The notes beneath the pieces were generated by a model. That model was not told the DNA's origin. It did not search any database and worked only from the letters and a program-made list of their open reading frames with translations. From Rhizobium sp. BK602 (GTDB lineage: Bacteria; Pseudomonadota; Alphaproteobacteria; Rhizobiales; Rhizobiaceae), in assembly GCF_014195095.1 (NCBI RefSeq), contig NZ_JACIBC010000002.1, forward strand, positions 310,001 through 374,000: a stretch of 64,000 nucleotides of DNA, given 5' to 3'. The first letter of the stretch is position 1, and every line of letters begins with the position of its first letter. Below are positions 7,440 to 16,380 of the stretch, one piece after another. The translations under genes and the position numbers were made by a program.

Positions 7440-8588
7440 ATGGCAGACATCACCAAGGAACAGGTTCTGGAAACGCTGAAGACCGTTCGCGGTCCGGACC
7501 TGGAGCACAATATCGTTGAGCTCGGCATGGTGTCGGACGTCTTCATTTCCGATGCCAAGGTGTATTTCTCGATCACCGTCCCGGCCGATCGCGCCAAGGA
7601 ACTGGAGCCGATGCGCCTGGCTGCCGAGCGGGTGATCAAGGACATGCCCGGCGTGAAGGGCGCCCTGGTGGCGCTGACGGCGGACAAGAAGGCCGGAGCG
7701 CCGACGCCGCGCCCCGCGCCCGCGCAGCCGCATGCTCATTCGCATTCCCACGCGCCTGCGCCGCAGCAACAGCCCCGCGCCGCCAAGATCGGCGTGCCCG
7801 GCATCGGCGCCATCATCGCCGTTGCATCCGGCAAGGGTGGGGTCGGCAAGTCGACCACTGCCGTCAACCTGGCGCTCGGCCTGCTCGCCAACGGCTTGCG
7901 CGTCGGCATATTGGATGCGGATATCTATGGTCCGTCCATGCCGCGCCTCCTGAAGATTTCCGGCCGGCCGACCCAGATCGATGGCCGTATCATCAATCCC
8001 ATGGAGAATTACGGCCTCAAGGTCATGTCGATGGGCTTCCTCGTCGAGGAGGAGACGGCGATGATCTGGCGTGGGCCGATGGTGCAGTCGGCGCTGCTGC
8101 AGATGCTGCGCGAGGTCGCCTGGGGTGAACTCGACGTTCTCGTCGTCGACATGCCGCCCGGCACCGGCGATGCGCAGCTCACCATGGCGCAGCAGGTGCC
8201 GCTGGCCGGTGCCGTCATCGTCTCGACGCCGCAGGATCTGGCGCTGATCGACGCGCGCAAGGGTCTCAACATGTTCCGCAAGGTGGAAGTCCCCGTTCTC
8301 GGCATCGTTGAGAACATGAGTTATTTCATCGCGCCCGACACCGGCGCCCGCTACGATATCTTCGGTCATGGCGGCGCGCGCAAGGAGGCCGAGCGCATTG
8401 GCGTGCCCTTCCTCGGCGAGGTGCCGCTGACCATGGGCATCCGCGAGACGTCGGATGCCGGCACCCCGCTCGTCGCCTCTGATCCGGGCGGCGTGGTGGC
8501 CGGCATCTACCGCGACATCGCCGCCAAGGTCTGGGCACAGGTCGGCAATACGCCCCAGCGGGCGGCGCCCTCCATCGTCTTCGAATAA
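7440..8588 (+). CDS. mrp: Mrp/NBP35-type ATP-binding iron-sulfur carrier protein
   Basis: A 382-residue P-loop ATPase of the Mrp/ApbC family, which carries and delivers Fe-S clusters in the cytosol. The N-terminal MIP18-like domain spans about 1-85. A Pro/His-rich linker ('HAHSHSHAPAPQQQP') follows, then the ATPase with 'ASGKGGVGKSTTAVNLA' (about 129-145), 'DADIYGPSMPRL' and 'DMPPGTGDAQLT'. The CxxC that usually follows 'VENMSYF' and binds the bridging cluster is absent: the sequence there is 'VENMSYFIAPDTG'. Cluster binding through the standard site is therefore in doubt. SD GAGG precedes the ATG. Confidence 0.92.
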   Translation: MADITKEQVLETLKTVRGPDLEHNIVELGMVSDVFISDAKVYFSITVPADRAKELEPMRLAAERVIKDMPGVKGALVALTADKKAGAPTPRPAPAQPHAHSHSHAPAPQQQPRAAKIGVPGIGAIIAVASGKGGVGKSTTAVNLALGLLANGLRVGILDADIYGPSMPRLLKISGRPTQIDGRIINPMENYGLKVMSMGFLVEEETAMIWRGPMVQSALLQMLREVAWGELDVLVVDMPPGTGDAQLTMAQQVPLAGAVIVSTPQDLALIDARKGLNMFRKVEVPVLGIVENMSYFIAPDTGARYDIFGHGGARKEAERIGVPFLGEVPLTMGIRETSDAGTPLVASDPGGVVAGIYRDIAAKVWAQVGNTPQRAAPSIVFE

Positions 8589-8999
8589 TTCGCGCGGATC
8601 GCGCCGCTCGGCCATCGGCGCGATTGCCTTGCCCGCGCCATGTGCTATGACTTCGCTAAATCGGAAAAACGCGGTGAAAGCGCGCATGGAAAGGGTTGTG
8701 GCTTGATTCTTCGCGCGCTTTGCTGCATATGCGCCGCCGGCGTGAATTTGGTCGGACATTTCGAATGACGACCGTCCGTCGAATGGTGACTTCGTCTCGC
8801 CCGAGCGATCGGCGTTGTTTATGTCGAGCGAAGGATTGGTACAGCAGCGCAATGAGCATGGACACGGATTCCCGGCCGGACCGGCGGGATACCACCGGAG
8901 TTTTATGAGTTTTTTTCATTGGCCATCGGCAGGATCGCGGCGAGGGTGCGCAAAGCGCCCCGGCGATAGCTGCGCCTCGAAGGCGCTGGGAGCCATCCG
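8589..8999. other. Intergenic region between mrp and corA
   Basis: Contains a 9-bp inverted repeat AAAGCGCGC (8677-8685) / GCGCGCTTT (8713-8721) with a 27-base loop and no T-run. A short frame (8815-9003) would overlap the corA GTG as GTGA, but its product looks non-coding. No other gene is seen in these 411 bases. Confidence 0.5.
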
Positions 9000-9977
9000 G
9001 TGATCACGGCCTATTGTTCTGATTCCAAGTCGATCGAACTCGAGAACCTCTCGGCCATGGCCGCATTGCCCGACCACGTCGTCTGGATCGACATGATCGA
9101 GCCGTCGCGCGAAGAAGAGGCCAATATCGAGCGCCTGCTGGGGCTCGAGGTGCCGACCCGCGAGGACATGAAGGATATCGAACCGTCGGCCAGGCTCTAT
9201 GTCGAGGATGGCTCGGTCTTCCTGACGGCCTCGCTGCTGTGGAAGGCCGATACCAATCTGCCGATGCTCACCGACGTCGCCTTTATCCTGACGGGGCATC
9301 GCCTGGTCACGATCCGCTATGCCCGGCCGAAATCCTTTGCGCTGTTCATCGCCGCTCTGCAGCGGATTCCGCATGAGCGGCTGACGGGTGTCTCGCTGCT
9401 GGCAAAACTTCTCGAAACAATTGTCGATCGCACCGCCGAGGTTCTTGAACAAACGGTCGCGGGCATCGATATATTGTCGGCGCATGTATTCGGCGACCGG
9501 GTGAAGAAGATCCGTCGTCCGGCAAACTATCTGGAAGAGAAACTGAAGGACATTGCAGGCTACCATCGCACGATCAGCAAGGTGCGCGATAGCCTGAGCT
9601 CATTGTCGCGGCTCTTGACCTTCCTCAATACCATCCCCGCCATGCAGCAGGACCATGAGGCCAAGGAATTGTGCCGCAATGTCTCGCGGGATGTGCAGTC
9701 TCTATCCGAGCATGCGTCCTTCGTGGCGGGTAACATTACCTTCCTGCTGGATGCGTCGCTCGGCCTGATCAATATCGAGCAGAACGCCATCATCAAGATT
9801 TTCTCGATTGCCTCCGTGGTCTTCCTGCCGCCGACGCTTGTGGCGTCGGTCTACGGCATGAATTTCGCGCATATGCCCGAACTGCAATTCGCCTACGGGT
9901 ATCCGGCATCGCTGTTGTTGATGGTGGTATCCGCCATCGTTCCGTTTTTCTTTTTTCGCTGGAAAGGCTGGCTCTGA
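9000..9977 (+). CDS. corA: CorA family magnesium/divalent cation transporter
   Basis: A 325-residue inner-membrane channel for Mg2+ (possibly Co2+/Ni2+). A long cytosolic funnel domain precedes two C-terminal membrane helices. The CorA signature Gly-Met-Asn is present in 'VYGMNFAHMPEL' between the helices, and the protein ends in a short basic tail ('FFRWKGWL'). It starts at GTG 9000, with GGGAG 8 bases upstream. The gene ends 17 bases before kup, so the two cation transporters may be cotranscribed. Confidence 0.93.
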   Translation: MITAYCSDSKSIELENLSAMAALPDHVVWIDMIEPSREEEANIERLLGLEVPTREDMKDIEPSARLYVEDGSVFLTASLLWKADTNLPMLTDVAFILTGHRLVTIRYARPKSFALFIAALQRIPHERLTGVSLLAKLLETIVDRTAEVLEQTVAGIDILSAHVFGDRVKKIRRPANYLEEKLKDIAGYHRTISKVRDSLSSLSRLLTFLNTIPAMQQDHEAKELCRNVSRDVQSLSEHASFVAGNITFLLDASLGLINIEQNAIIKIFSIASVVFLPPTLVASVYGMNFAHMPELQFAYGYPASLLLMVVSAIVPFFFFRWKGWL

Positions 9978-9994
9978 GAGTCTAGTGATCCTGA

Positions 9995-11896
9995 ATGTCT
10001 GACGAAACCCATCATTCTCCCGACGGGAAAATGGACCCTCGCAAGCTCTTCTACCTCGCCCTTGGGTCGATTGGCGTGGTGTATGGCGATATCGGCACCA
10101 GCCCGCTCTACGCCTTTCGCGAAGCGCTGAAGCCGGTGGCCTCCGACGGCCTGACGCGCGGCGAGGTCATCAGCCTCGTCTCGCTGATGTTCTGGGCGCT
10201 GACCATCATCGTCACCATCAAATATGTTCTTTTTCTGCTGCGCGCCGACAATGACGGCGAAGGCGGCACGCTGTCGCTTCTGGCGCTGCTGATGAAGACG
10301 GCGAACGGCCACACCGCCGTCTTGATGCTGCTGGGCCTGTTGGGTGCCGCGCTTTTCCTCGGCGACGCAATGATCACGCCCGCCCTGTCGGTCCTGTCGG
10401 CCGTTGAGGGCTTGAAGCTGGTCACGCCGACGCTTGCCGATTACATCGTGCCGATCTCGGTTGCGATCCTGGCGCTGCTGTTTGCCATCCAGTCGCACGG
10501 CACCAGCGCGGTCGCGCGGTTCTTCGGCCCGATCACGGCGCTCTGGTTCATCGTCATGGGCGTTGCCGGCATCATGCATATCTCGGATGATTTCGGCATT
10601 CTGGCCGCCTTGAACCCCTGGTATGCGGTGAATTTCCTGATGAACGAGGGTTTCCTCGGTGTCGTCGTGCTCGGCGCGGTCTTCCTGACCGTTACCGGCG
10701 CGGAAGCGCTCTATGCCGACCTCGGCCATTTCGGCCGGCGGCCGATCCAATGGGCCTGGTTCGCGCTGGTGTTCCCGTCGCTGACGCTGAACTATCTCGG
10801 CCAGGGTGCACTGGTGCTGCGCGAGCCGCTCGCCATGTCCGATCCCTTCTTCCTGATGTATCCGCACTGGGCAATCCTGCCGGTGGTCATTCTCGCCACC
10901 ATGGCGACGATCATTGCCAGCCAGGCGGTTATTACTGGTGCCTTCTCGCTGACGCGCCAGGCCATCCATCTCGGCTTCCTGCCGCGCATGGAAATCCTCA
11001 TCACCTCCGAGACCAATACCGGCCAGATCTTCCTGCCGTCGGTCAACACCGTGCTGTTCTTCGGCGTCATCTTCCTGGTGCTGAGCTTCAAGACCTCGGA
11101 TGCGCTGGCGACGGCCTATGGTATCTCGGTGACCGGCGCGATGGTCGTCACCTCGATCATGGCGTTCGAATTCGTCCGCGTCCGCTGGAACTGGAGCTTG
11201 CCGATGGCGATCGCCGTCCTGGCGCCGCTGCTGCTGTTGGAATTCGTCTTCCTCGGCGCCAACCTCCTGAAGATCCATGACGGCGGCTATATTCCGGTGC
11301 TGATCGCGACCGTCTTCACCATCATCATGTGGACCTGGCGCCGCGGCAGCGCGATCCTGATGGAAAAGACCCGGCATACGGACATCCCGCTGTCGTCTTT
11401 CGTCAGCTCCATCGAGCGCAAGAGCGACCATTCGCCCGCCCATGTGCCCGGCACGGCGATCTTCCTCACCAGCGATCCGGAATCGGCGCCGGCCGCGCTG
11501 CTCCACAATCTGAAGCACAACCACGTTCTGCACGACAAGAACGTCATCCTGACGATCCGCACCGTCAACAAGCCGCGCGTCGCCCACGAGGATCGTTATT
11601 CGGTGGAAAAGGTCTCCGACCGCTTCTCGCGCGTCGAGCTGCGTTTCGGCTTCATGGAATCGCAGAACGTCTCGCAGGCGCTGGCGACGCTGCGCAAGAC
11701 CGGGCTGAAGTTCGACATCATGTCGACCTCTTTCTATCTCGGCCGCCGCAAGCTTGTGCCCGATGCCAAGTCCGGCATGCCGCATTGGCAGGATCGGCTC
11801 TATATTGCGCTCGCCAACGCCGCGACTGACCCCTCCGACTACTTCCGCCTGCCGGCCAACCGCGTGGTGGAACTGGGATCGCACGTCATCATCTGA
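9995..11896 (+). CDS. kup: Kup-type low-affinity potassium uptake protein
   Basis: A 633-residue KUP/HAK/KT potassium:proton symporter in the inner membrane. The family start '[23 protein letters not shown]' (shown in part: [15 protein letters not shown]) is intact. It is followed by about 12 hydrophobic segments to residue ~450 and a cytosolic C-terminal domain ('[20 protein letters not shown]', '[13 protein letters not shown]'). Length is normal. It follows corA by 17 bases and is closed by a strong terminator at 11921. Rhizobia usually carry several kup paralogues; nothing here identifies which one. Confidence 0.95.
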   Translation: MSDETHHSPDGKMDPRKLFYLALGSIGVVYGDIGTSPLYAFREALKPVASDGLTRGEVISLVSLMFWALTIIVTIKYVLFLLRADNDGEGGTLSLLALLMKTANGHTAVLMLLGLLGAALFLGDAMITPALSVLSAVEGLKLVTPTLADYIVPISVAILALLFAIQSHGTSAVARFFGPITALWFIVMGVAGIMHISDDFGILAALNPWYAVNFLMNEGFLGVVVLGAVFLTVTGAEALYADLGHFGRRPIQWAWFALVFPSLTLNYLGQGALVLREPLAMSDPFFLMYPHWAILPVVILATMATIIASQAVITGAFSLTRQAIHLGFLPRMEILITSETNTGQIFLPSVNTVLFFGVIFLVLSFKTSDALATAYGISVTGAMVVTSIMAFEFVRVRWNWSLPMAIAVLAPLLLLEFVFLGANLLKIHDGGYIPVLIATVFTIIMWTWRRGSAILMEKTRHTDIPLSSFVSSIERKSDHSPAHVPGTAIFLTSDPESAPAALLHNLKHNHVLHDKNVILTIRTVNKPRVAHEDRYSVEKVSDRFSRVELRFGFMESQNVSQALATLRKTGLKFDIMSTSFYLGRRKLVPDAKSGMPHWQDRLYIALANAATDPSDYFRLPANRVVELGSHVII

Positions 11897-11920
11897 GGCG
11901 TGGCCAATATCGCTTTGCAG

Positions 11921-11955
11921 AAAACCCGGCGGACCACACCGCCGGGTTTTTGTTT
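11921..11955. terminator. Rho-independent terminator after kup
   Basis: A 12-bp perfect stem (11921-11932 with 11939-11950) with a 6-base loop, followed by T-rich sequence. The A-run on the left arm lets it work on both strands. Confidence 0.9.
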
Positions 11956-12063
11956 GCGGGCAGCGCTCTCGTGTTCGTGACCATAGATTCGCCCGAATTA
12001 ACCATCCATCAAGGTTAATGGGAGATTATTCCGGCTCCTGGTTCCGAGTGCCGTTGGAGTTCG

Positions 12064-13245
12064 GTGTTGTCTCGTCCGCGTCGCGTTTTCCGCAAGTTTG
12101 GTTTTTTGCCGAAAAACTGGACTTCGCCAGCCACCTTCGGGCTCTGCGCCTGGCTGATTTTTCCCTCGACGGCCGCCTATGCCGATCTTGCCGCGTTGCT
12201 GGCCGGCATCGACAGGGGCGGCGATACCTGGCGCATGGTGATGACCAACTCGCCGGCCGGTTCCACCCATCAGGCCGAGCTTGCCTTCGGCAGCGCCGGG
12301 ACGGCGGCCGCCATCGGCGATGGCGGCCTCGTTCTGCCCGACGGCCGTCGGGTCGCCTTCCTGTCGGAAGAGAAGGGCAGCGATCCAAGGCCGGATGAGG
12401 AGCGCATCAATCGCGACGACAAGAAGGGCCGGGTGGTTGCGGTCTCGCCGATGCAGCCGCCGAAGGATTTTTCCGCCGGCTCCGTGCTGCAGCGCCAGAG
12501 CCTGCTGTTCCAGGCTGAACCGAATACCAAGGAACGCACCGCCTTCCTGAAGCCGCGGATCGGCGGCAAGGAGATCCAGATCGCCACGGCCTTCTACAAG
12601 AAGCAGCCGCCGAAGCCGGATACCAGCGTGCCGTCCTATCTGGCGAACCTCGTGACCAGCCAGGATGCCGACGTCCTTGCGGCAGCCTATGCGTCGCCGG
12701 CGCCGGACTATGCCCGCGTTTCTCCCTTCGATTCCATCCTCGCCAAGGACCAGGACAATCAAGGCCGCTTCGTGCCGCAGATCGGCTCCAAGGACCATGC
12801 CTGGGCTGCGAGTGTCCTGCCGCCCTCGGTCTTCTCCTCCGACGAGCAGCAATGCCTTGCCACCGGCATCTATTTCGAGGCGCGGGGTGAATCGGTGAAA
12901 GGGCAGGCAGCGGTCGCGCAGGTCATCCTCAATCGTGTGCGCAATCCCGCCTATCCGAAGACCATTTGCGGCGTCGTCTACCAGAACGACGACTGGCACA
13001 ATGCCTGCCAGTTCTCCTTCGCCTGCGACAATGTCAAGGATCGGGTCAATTCGCAGGAACATTGGAAGATCGCCCGCCAGGTGGCGATGGCCGTCACCGC
13101 CGGCAAGATCTGGTTGCCTGAAGTCGGCTCTGCCACGCATTACCATGCCGTCTATGTCAGGCCCAAATGGGCGGCCGAGATGGTAAAGGTCGGCCGCATC
13201 GGCATGCATGTCTTCTATCGCACCTATGGCGGTGGCTGGAGCTGA
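12064..13245 (+). CDS. Exported cell wall hydrolase, SleB family
   Basis: A 393-residue protein with a basic N-terminus and a hydrophobic segment ending near 'TAAYA' (signal peptide or anchor, about 18-41). A long non-conserved region follows, then a C-terminal Hydrolase_2/SleB domain (about 275-385): 'CLATGIYFEARGES...GQAAVAQVILNRV', 'CQFSFACD' and 'ATHYHA'. SleB enzymes are lytic or amidase-like peptidoglycan hydrolases. GTG 12064 and TTG 12067 are both possible starts after GGAG. Upstream, TTAACC and GGTTAA (11998-12018) form a palindrome resembling CtrA half-sites. Acts in the periplasm; the exact bond cut is unknown. Confidence 0.85.
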   Translation: MLSRPRRVFRKFGFLPKNWTSPATFGLCAWLIFPSTAAYADLAALLAGIDRGGDTWRMVMTNSPAGSTHQAELAFGSAGTAAAIGDGGLVLPDGRRVAFLSEEKGSDPRPDEERINRDDKKGRVVAVSPMQPPKDFSAGSVLQRQSLLFQAEPNTKERTAFLKPRIGGKEIQIATAFYKKQPPKPDTSVPSYLANLVTSQDADVLAAAYASPAPDYARVSPFDSILAKDQDNQGRFVPQIGSKDHAWAASVLPPSVFSSDEQQCLATGIYFEARGESVKGQAAVAQVILNRVRNPAYPKTICGVVYQNDDWHNACQFSFACDNVKDRVNSQEHWKIARQVAMAVTAGKIWLPEVGSATHYHAVYVRPKWAAEMVKVGRIGMHVFYRTYGGGWS

Positions 13246-13413
13246 GGCAATCACTGGTCCGCCACTGGAGCGATAGGCATCGGCAAAAAAAGCCGCGTCG
13301 ATGCGCAGCCTGAAGAGGATTCTTCGGCTCAGATTTCGCCAAGTGCCGTATTTTGACGCTAAGATTATGATTTAATTCGGCTAATTTATGGCTGGACAGA
13401 TGACGTCTACGCC

Positions 13414-13442
13414 TTGACTATGCTTTTTCCTAAAACTATGTT
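13414..13442 (+). promoter_or_regulatory. Sigma-70-type promoter of the F0 ATP synthase operon
   Basis: TTGACT (13414-13419), 17-base spacer, TATGTT (13437-13442), about 105 bases before the atpI start. The 13246-13547 gap holds no gene, and this is its only good promoter. Confidence 0.65.
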
Positions 13443-13547
13443 GCGCGCGACTTCAAAACGGGCCGAAAGGTGGCGAAACCTGCTGTTCGTTTACGCGTTG
13501 ACCGGGGAAATGGGACTGCGCGCGACGAAAAGGGGGAGGGTGCCATC

Positions 13548-13892
13548 ATGACGGACGACCGCGACGAAAGTCTGGAAGAGCGTCGGGCGCACTTGGGAGC
13601 CGAACTGGCAAGCAAGCGCGCCGAGATGAAAGAGGATGAACGCGGGGAGGTTCGCGCCGAGACAAGCCGGAAAGGCTATGCTCAGGCGATGAAGCTTTCC
13701 AGTGAATTCATCGCTGCCATCATCGTCGGTGCTGTTCTCGGCTATGTCTTCGACCGTTTTGTCGGCACGGCGCCGTGGGGCATGATTATTTTGCTGCTTC
13801 TCGGATTTTGTGCTGGTGTGCTGAATGTTCTGCGCTCCGCGGGCAAGGTGACGACGCCGAAGCTCGACGCGCGCGGGCCTGGCGAGAAATGA
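13548..13892 (+). CDS. atpI: ATP synthase accessory protein AtpI
   Basis: A 114-residue protein with an acidic/basic cytosolic head and two membrane helices ('FIAAIIVGAVLGYVFDRFVG', 'GMIILLLLGFCAGVLNVL'). AtpI helps assemble the c-ring and may affect Mg2+ handling. The start at 13548 is chosen because AGGGGGAGGG lies 7 bases upstream; the longer frame to 13470 lacks support. First gene of the F0 operon, consistent with its position in other alphaproteobacteria. Confidence 0.9.
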   Translation: MTDDRDESLEERRAHLGAELASKRAEMKEDERGEVRAETSRKGYAQAMKLSSEFIAAIIVGAVLGYVFDRFVGTAPWGMIILLLLGFCAGVLNVLRSAGKVTTPKLDARGPGEK

Positions 13893-13970
13893 GCGGAAAT
13901 TGCGCTGTGGCGTGGTTTCCTGGTGAGAGGCATCCGCTCGGTGGAGCGGAAAAATGAAAGAGAACAAGCG

Positions 13971-14723
13971 GTGGCAAACGGTCCTACCCATCAGTTCCTG
14001 ATCTACAAGATTATCCCGATCGATATCGGCGGAATTGATTTTTCGTTCACCAATGCTTCGCTGTTCATGGTTGCTGCCGCGGTTCTGTCCGCCGGCTTCC
14101 TCTATTTCGCGACCTCGGCGCGCAGCGTCGTTCCGGGCCGCTCCCAGTCCGTGGCTGAAATGGCATACGAGTTCATCGCCTCGATGCTAAAAGAGGGGGC
14201 GGGCACCAAGGGGATGAAGTTCTTCCCGCTGGTCTTCTCGCTCTTCATGTTCGTGCTGACCGCGAACCTGCTCGGCATGGTTCCCTATTTCTATACCGTC
14301 ACCAGCCAGATCATCGTCACCTTTGCGCTGGCGCTTCTGGTCATCCTGACGGTCATTCTCTACGGCTTCATCAAGCACGGTTTCGGCTTCCTCAAGCTCT
14401 TCGTGCCGCATGGCGTTCCCGGCGTTCTCCTTCCGCTGGTGGTGATCATCGAAATCATCTCCTTCCTGTCGCGGCCGATTTCGCTCTCCGTTCGTCTTTT
14501 CGCCAACATGCTGGCCGGCCATATCACGCTCAAGGTGTTCGCGGGCTTCGTCGCCTCGCTCGGAGCCCTCGGCGCGCTCGGCATCGGCGGTGCCATTCTT
14601 CCCCTCATCATGACCGTCGCCCTGACCGGTCTCGAATTCCTCGTCGCCTTCCTCCAGGCTTACGTCTTTGCGGTGCTGACTTGCATGTACCTCAATGACG
14701 CAGTCCATCCGGGTGGCCACTAA
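13971..14723 (+). CDS. atpB: ATP synthase F0 subunit a
   Basis: This 250-residue integral membrane stator subunit forms the proton half-channels against the c-ring. About five or six helices are visible, with the essential Arg in '[16 protein letters not shown]' and the conserved '[21 protein letters not shown]' end region. GTG 13971 ('ANGPTHQF...' follows) is preferred to the longer frame from 13923, because family members start just before a Pro-x-HQF motif. It is followed after 71 bases by atpE. Confidence 0.92.
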   Translation: MANGPTHQFLIYKIIPIDIGGIDFSFTNASLFMVAAAVLSAGFLYFATSARSVVPGRSQSVAEMAYEFIASMLKEGAGTKGMKFFPLVFSLFMFVLTANLLGMVPYFYTVTSQIIVTFALALLVILTVILYGFIKHGFGFLKLFVPHGVPGVLLPLVVIIEIISFLSRPISLSVRLFANMLAGHITLKVFAGFVASLGALGALGIGGAILPLIMTVALTGLEFLVAFLQAYVFAVLTCMYLNDAVHPGGH

Positions 14724-14794
14724 GGATAAAGACATTGACGTCTGCAGGGCGTCAGTCAATTGCCGCAACAACAACCATTTCAAAGGAGTTCAAC

Positions 14795-15022
14795 ATGGAA
14801 GCGGAAGCAGCAAAGTTCATCGGCGCAGGTCTGGCTTGCTTTGGTATGGCCGGTACGGCTCTCGGCCTCGGCAACATCTTCGGCAGCTACCTGTCCGGCG
14901 CACTTCGCAATCCGTCTGCCGCTGACAGCCAGTTCGGCCGTCTGGTATTCGGCTTCGCCGTTACGGAAGCTCTGGGCATCTTCTCGCTGCTCATCGCTCT
15001 CCTCCTGCTCTTCGCCGTCTGA
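14795..15022 (+). CDS. atpE: ATP synthase F0 subunit c
   Basis: A 75-residue hairpin of two membrane helices that forms the rotor ring. The polar loop 'GALRNPSA' and the proton-carrying Glu in '[20 protein letters not shown]' are clear. The start is fixed by AAAGGAG five bases before ATG 14795; a longer frame is spurious. A 71-base gap after atpB with a strong SD suggests boosted translation, as expected for a subunit needed in 10-15 copies. Confidence 0.95.
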   Translation: MEAEAAKFIGAGLACFGMAGTALGLGNIFGSYLSGALRNPSAADSQFGRLVFGFAVTEALGIFSLLIALLLLFAV

Positions 15023-15103
15023 TATCAGCGGTGTGTGATAGATCACGGTTCGCGATATAGCGAGCCGTGATTCTTTGTATTTGCAGACCACCTGGAGGTG
15101 AGC

Positions 15104-15697
15104 ATGTTTGTGACCCCGGCTTATGCTGAAGAAGCACCGCCGGCAGCCGGCGAGGTGCATACGGAAACGGGTGCGCCCGATCAGGGCCATCACGCAGGCG
15201 TTTTCCCGCCGTTTGACCATACGACCTATCCGTCACAGCTGCTTTGGCTGGTGATCACCTTCGTCATCTTCTACGTGGCCATGCAGAAGATCGTCATTCC
15301 GCGCGTCGGCAGCATTCTGGAAAGCCGGCATGACCGTATCGCGCAGGACATCGACGAAGCTTCGCGCCTGAAGGCCGAGGCCGACGCCGCCGTCGCCACC
15401 TATGAAAGCGAATTGGCCGCAGCCCGCGCCAAGGCGAATTCCATCGGTGCGACCGCTCGCGATGCCGCCAAGGCCAAGGCCGAGGAGGATCGCAAGGCGA
15501 TCGAAGCCAATCTTTCCGAGAAGCTGAAGGCCGCCGAGGTCCGCATCGCCGAGATCAAGGCGAAGGCATTCGGCGATGTCGGCGCGATTGCGGAAGAAAC
15601 GGCCTCCGCCGTCGTCGAGCAGCTCGTCGGCAATGTCGCCGGCAAGACCGACGTCGCTTCGGCCGTTGCCGCGGCATCCGCGAAGCGGGAGGGTTGA
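15104..15697 (+). CDS. atpF': ATP synthase F0 subunit b'
   Basis: A 197-residue stator subunit: a short N-terminal region, one membrane helix ('[21 protein letters not shown]'), and a long Ala/Lys/Glu coiled coil. Photosynthetic bacteria and alphaproteobacteria carry this second b-type subunit beside atpF. GGAGG at 15094-15098 points to ATG 15104; GTG 15098 is too close. Three bases separate it from atpF. Also annotated atpG or atpX in some genomes. Confidence 0.92.
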   Translation: MFVTPAYAEEAPPAAGEVHTETGAPDQGHHAGVFPPFDHTTYPSQLLWLVITFVIFYVAMQKIVIPRVGSILESRHDRIAQDIDEASRLKAEADAAVATYESELAAARAKANSIGATARDAAKAKAEEDRKAIEANLSEKLKAAEVRIAEIKAKAFGDVGAIAEETASAVVEQLVGNVAGKTDVASAVAAASAKREG

Positions 15698-15700
15698 TCC

Positions 15701-16192
15701 ATGGCATTTCATCTCGATGAAACTTTCTTTGCTTTCCTCGCGCTCATCATCTTCCTCGGCCTCATCGTCTATCTGAAGGTGCCGGGCATGATGGCGAAGT
15801 CGCTGGACGACCGCGCCGACCAGATCCGCAACGATCTGGCCGAAGCCAAGCGCCTGCGGGAAGAGGCTCAGCACCTGCTGGCCGAATATCAGCGCAAGCG
15901 CAAGGAAGCGGAAGCGGAAGCAGCGCAGATCGTTGCCGCCGCCGAGCGCGAAGCCGAAATGCTGACGACGGAAGCCCGCAAGAAGACCGAGGAATTTGTC
16001 GCCAACCGCACGGCGCTGTCCGAGCAGAAGATCAAGCAGGCTGAAGCCGATGCGATGAAGGCGGTTCGCTCCGCCGCCGTCGACCTGGCCGTCGCCGCCG
16101 CTGAATCCGTCATCGCCAAGAAGGCTGGCACCAAGGTGCAGTCCGAGCTCTTCAACACCGCCGTCAGCGAAGTGAAGACCCGGCTGAACTGA
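15701..16192 (+). CDS. atpF: ATP synthase F0 subunit b
   Basis: A 163-residue peripheral stalk subunit with one N-terminal membrane helix ('FFAFLALIIFLGLIVYLKVPG') and a long charged coiled coil that reaches F1. It starts 3 bases after the b' stop with GGGAGGG upstream. It ends the F0 operon; the F1 genes are not in the window, as is normal for rhizobia. A repeat palindrome and a terminator follow. Confidence 0.93.
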   Translation: MAFHLDETFFAFLALIIFLGLIVYLKVPGMMAKSLDDRADQIRNDLAEAKRLREEAQHLLAEYQRKRKEAEAEAAQIVAAAEREAEMLTTEARKKTEEFVANRTALSEQKIKQAEADAMKAVRSAAVDLAVAAAESVIAKKAGTKVQSELFNTAVSEVKTRLN

Positions 16193-16250
16193 GCAATTCC
16201 AGGAAAAGTGCGAAGCGGTTTTCCGCCGGGAATTGCGTAAAAACAAAAAA
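16191..16250. repeat. Rhizobial intergenic palindromic repeat, copy 1
   Basis: GCAATTCC (16193-16200) and GGAATTGC (16229-16236) are the ends of an imperfect palindrome with GGAAAAG and GGTTTTCC inside, followed by an A-rich tail. A second, reverse-oriented copy lies at 63715-63758, and the A-rich tail recurs alone near 40765-40790. The family is dispersed in Rhizobium genomes. Confidence 0.7.
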
Positions 16251-16279
16251 CTTCATGCGCGCAAGCGATCGATTTTTCG

Positions 16280-16312
16280 AAAGGCCCTGCTTCTGCGGGG
16301 CCTTTTGTTTTG
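16280..16312 (+). terminator. Terminator of the F0 operon
   Basis: AAAGGCCC (16280-16287) pairs with GGGCCTTT (16298-16305) around a 10-base loop and is followed by TGTTTTG. It lies 88 bases after atpF. Confidence 0.8.
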
Positions 16313-16380
16313 TGCCCTTCCGCTGTTTGACGATGGCCGAGGGCTGGAATTACAGTGCCGGCGGTTAGGGGGAGAGTGCG

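Noticed and set aside
8815..9003. 62-codon frame ending with a GTGA overlap at the corA start
   Set aside because: The overlap resembles translational coupling, but the product has no conserved look and no ribosome binding site.
9893..11884. 663-codon open frame antisense to kup
   Set aside because: Gln/Arg/Asp-rich product with no family resemblance, fully inside the well-conserved kup gene; typical GC-rich shadow frame.
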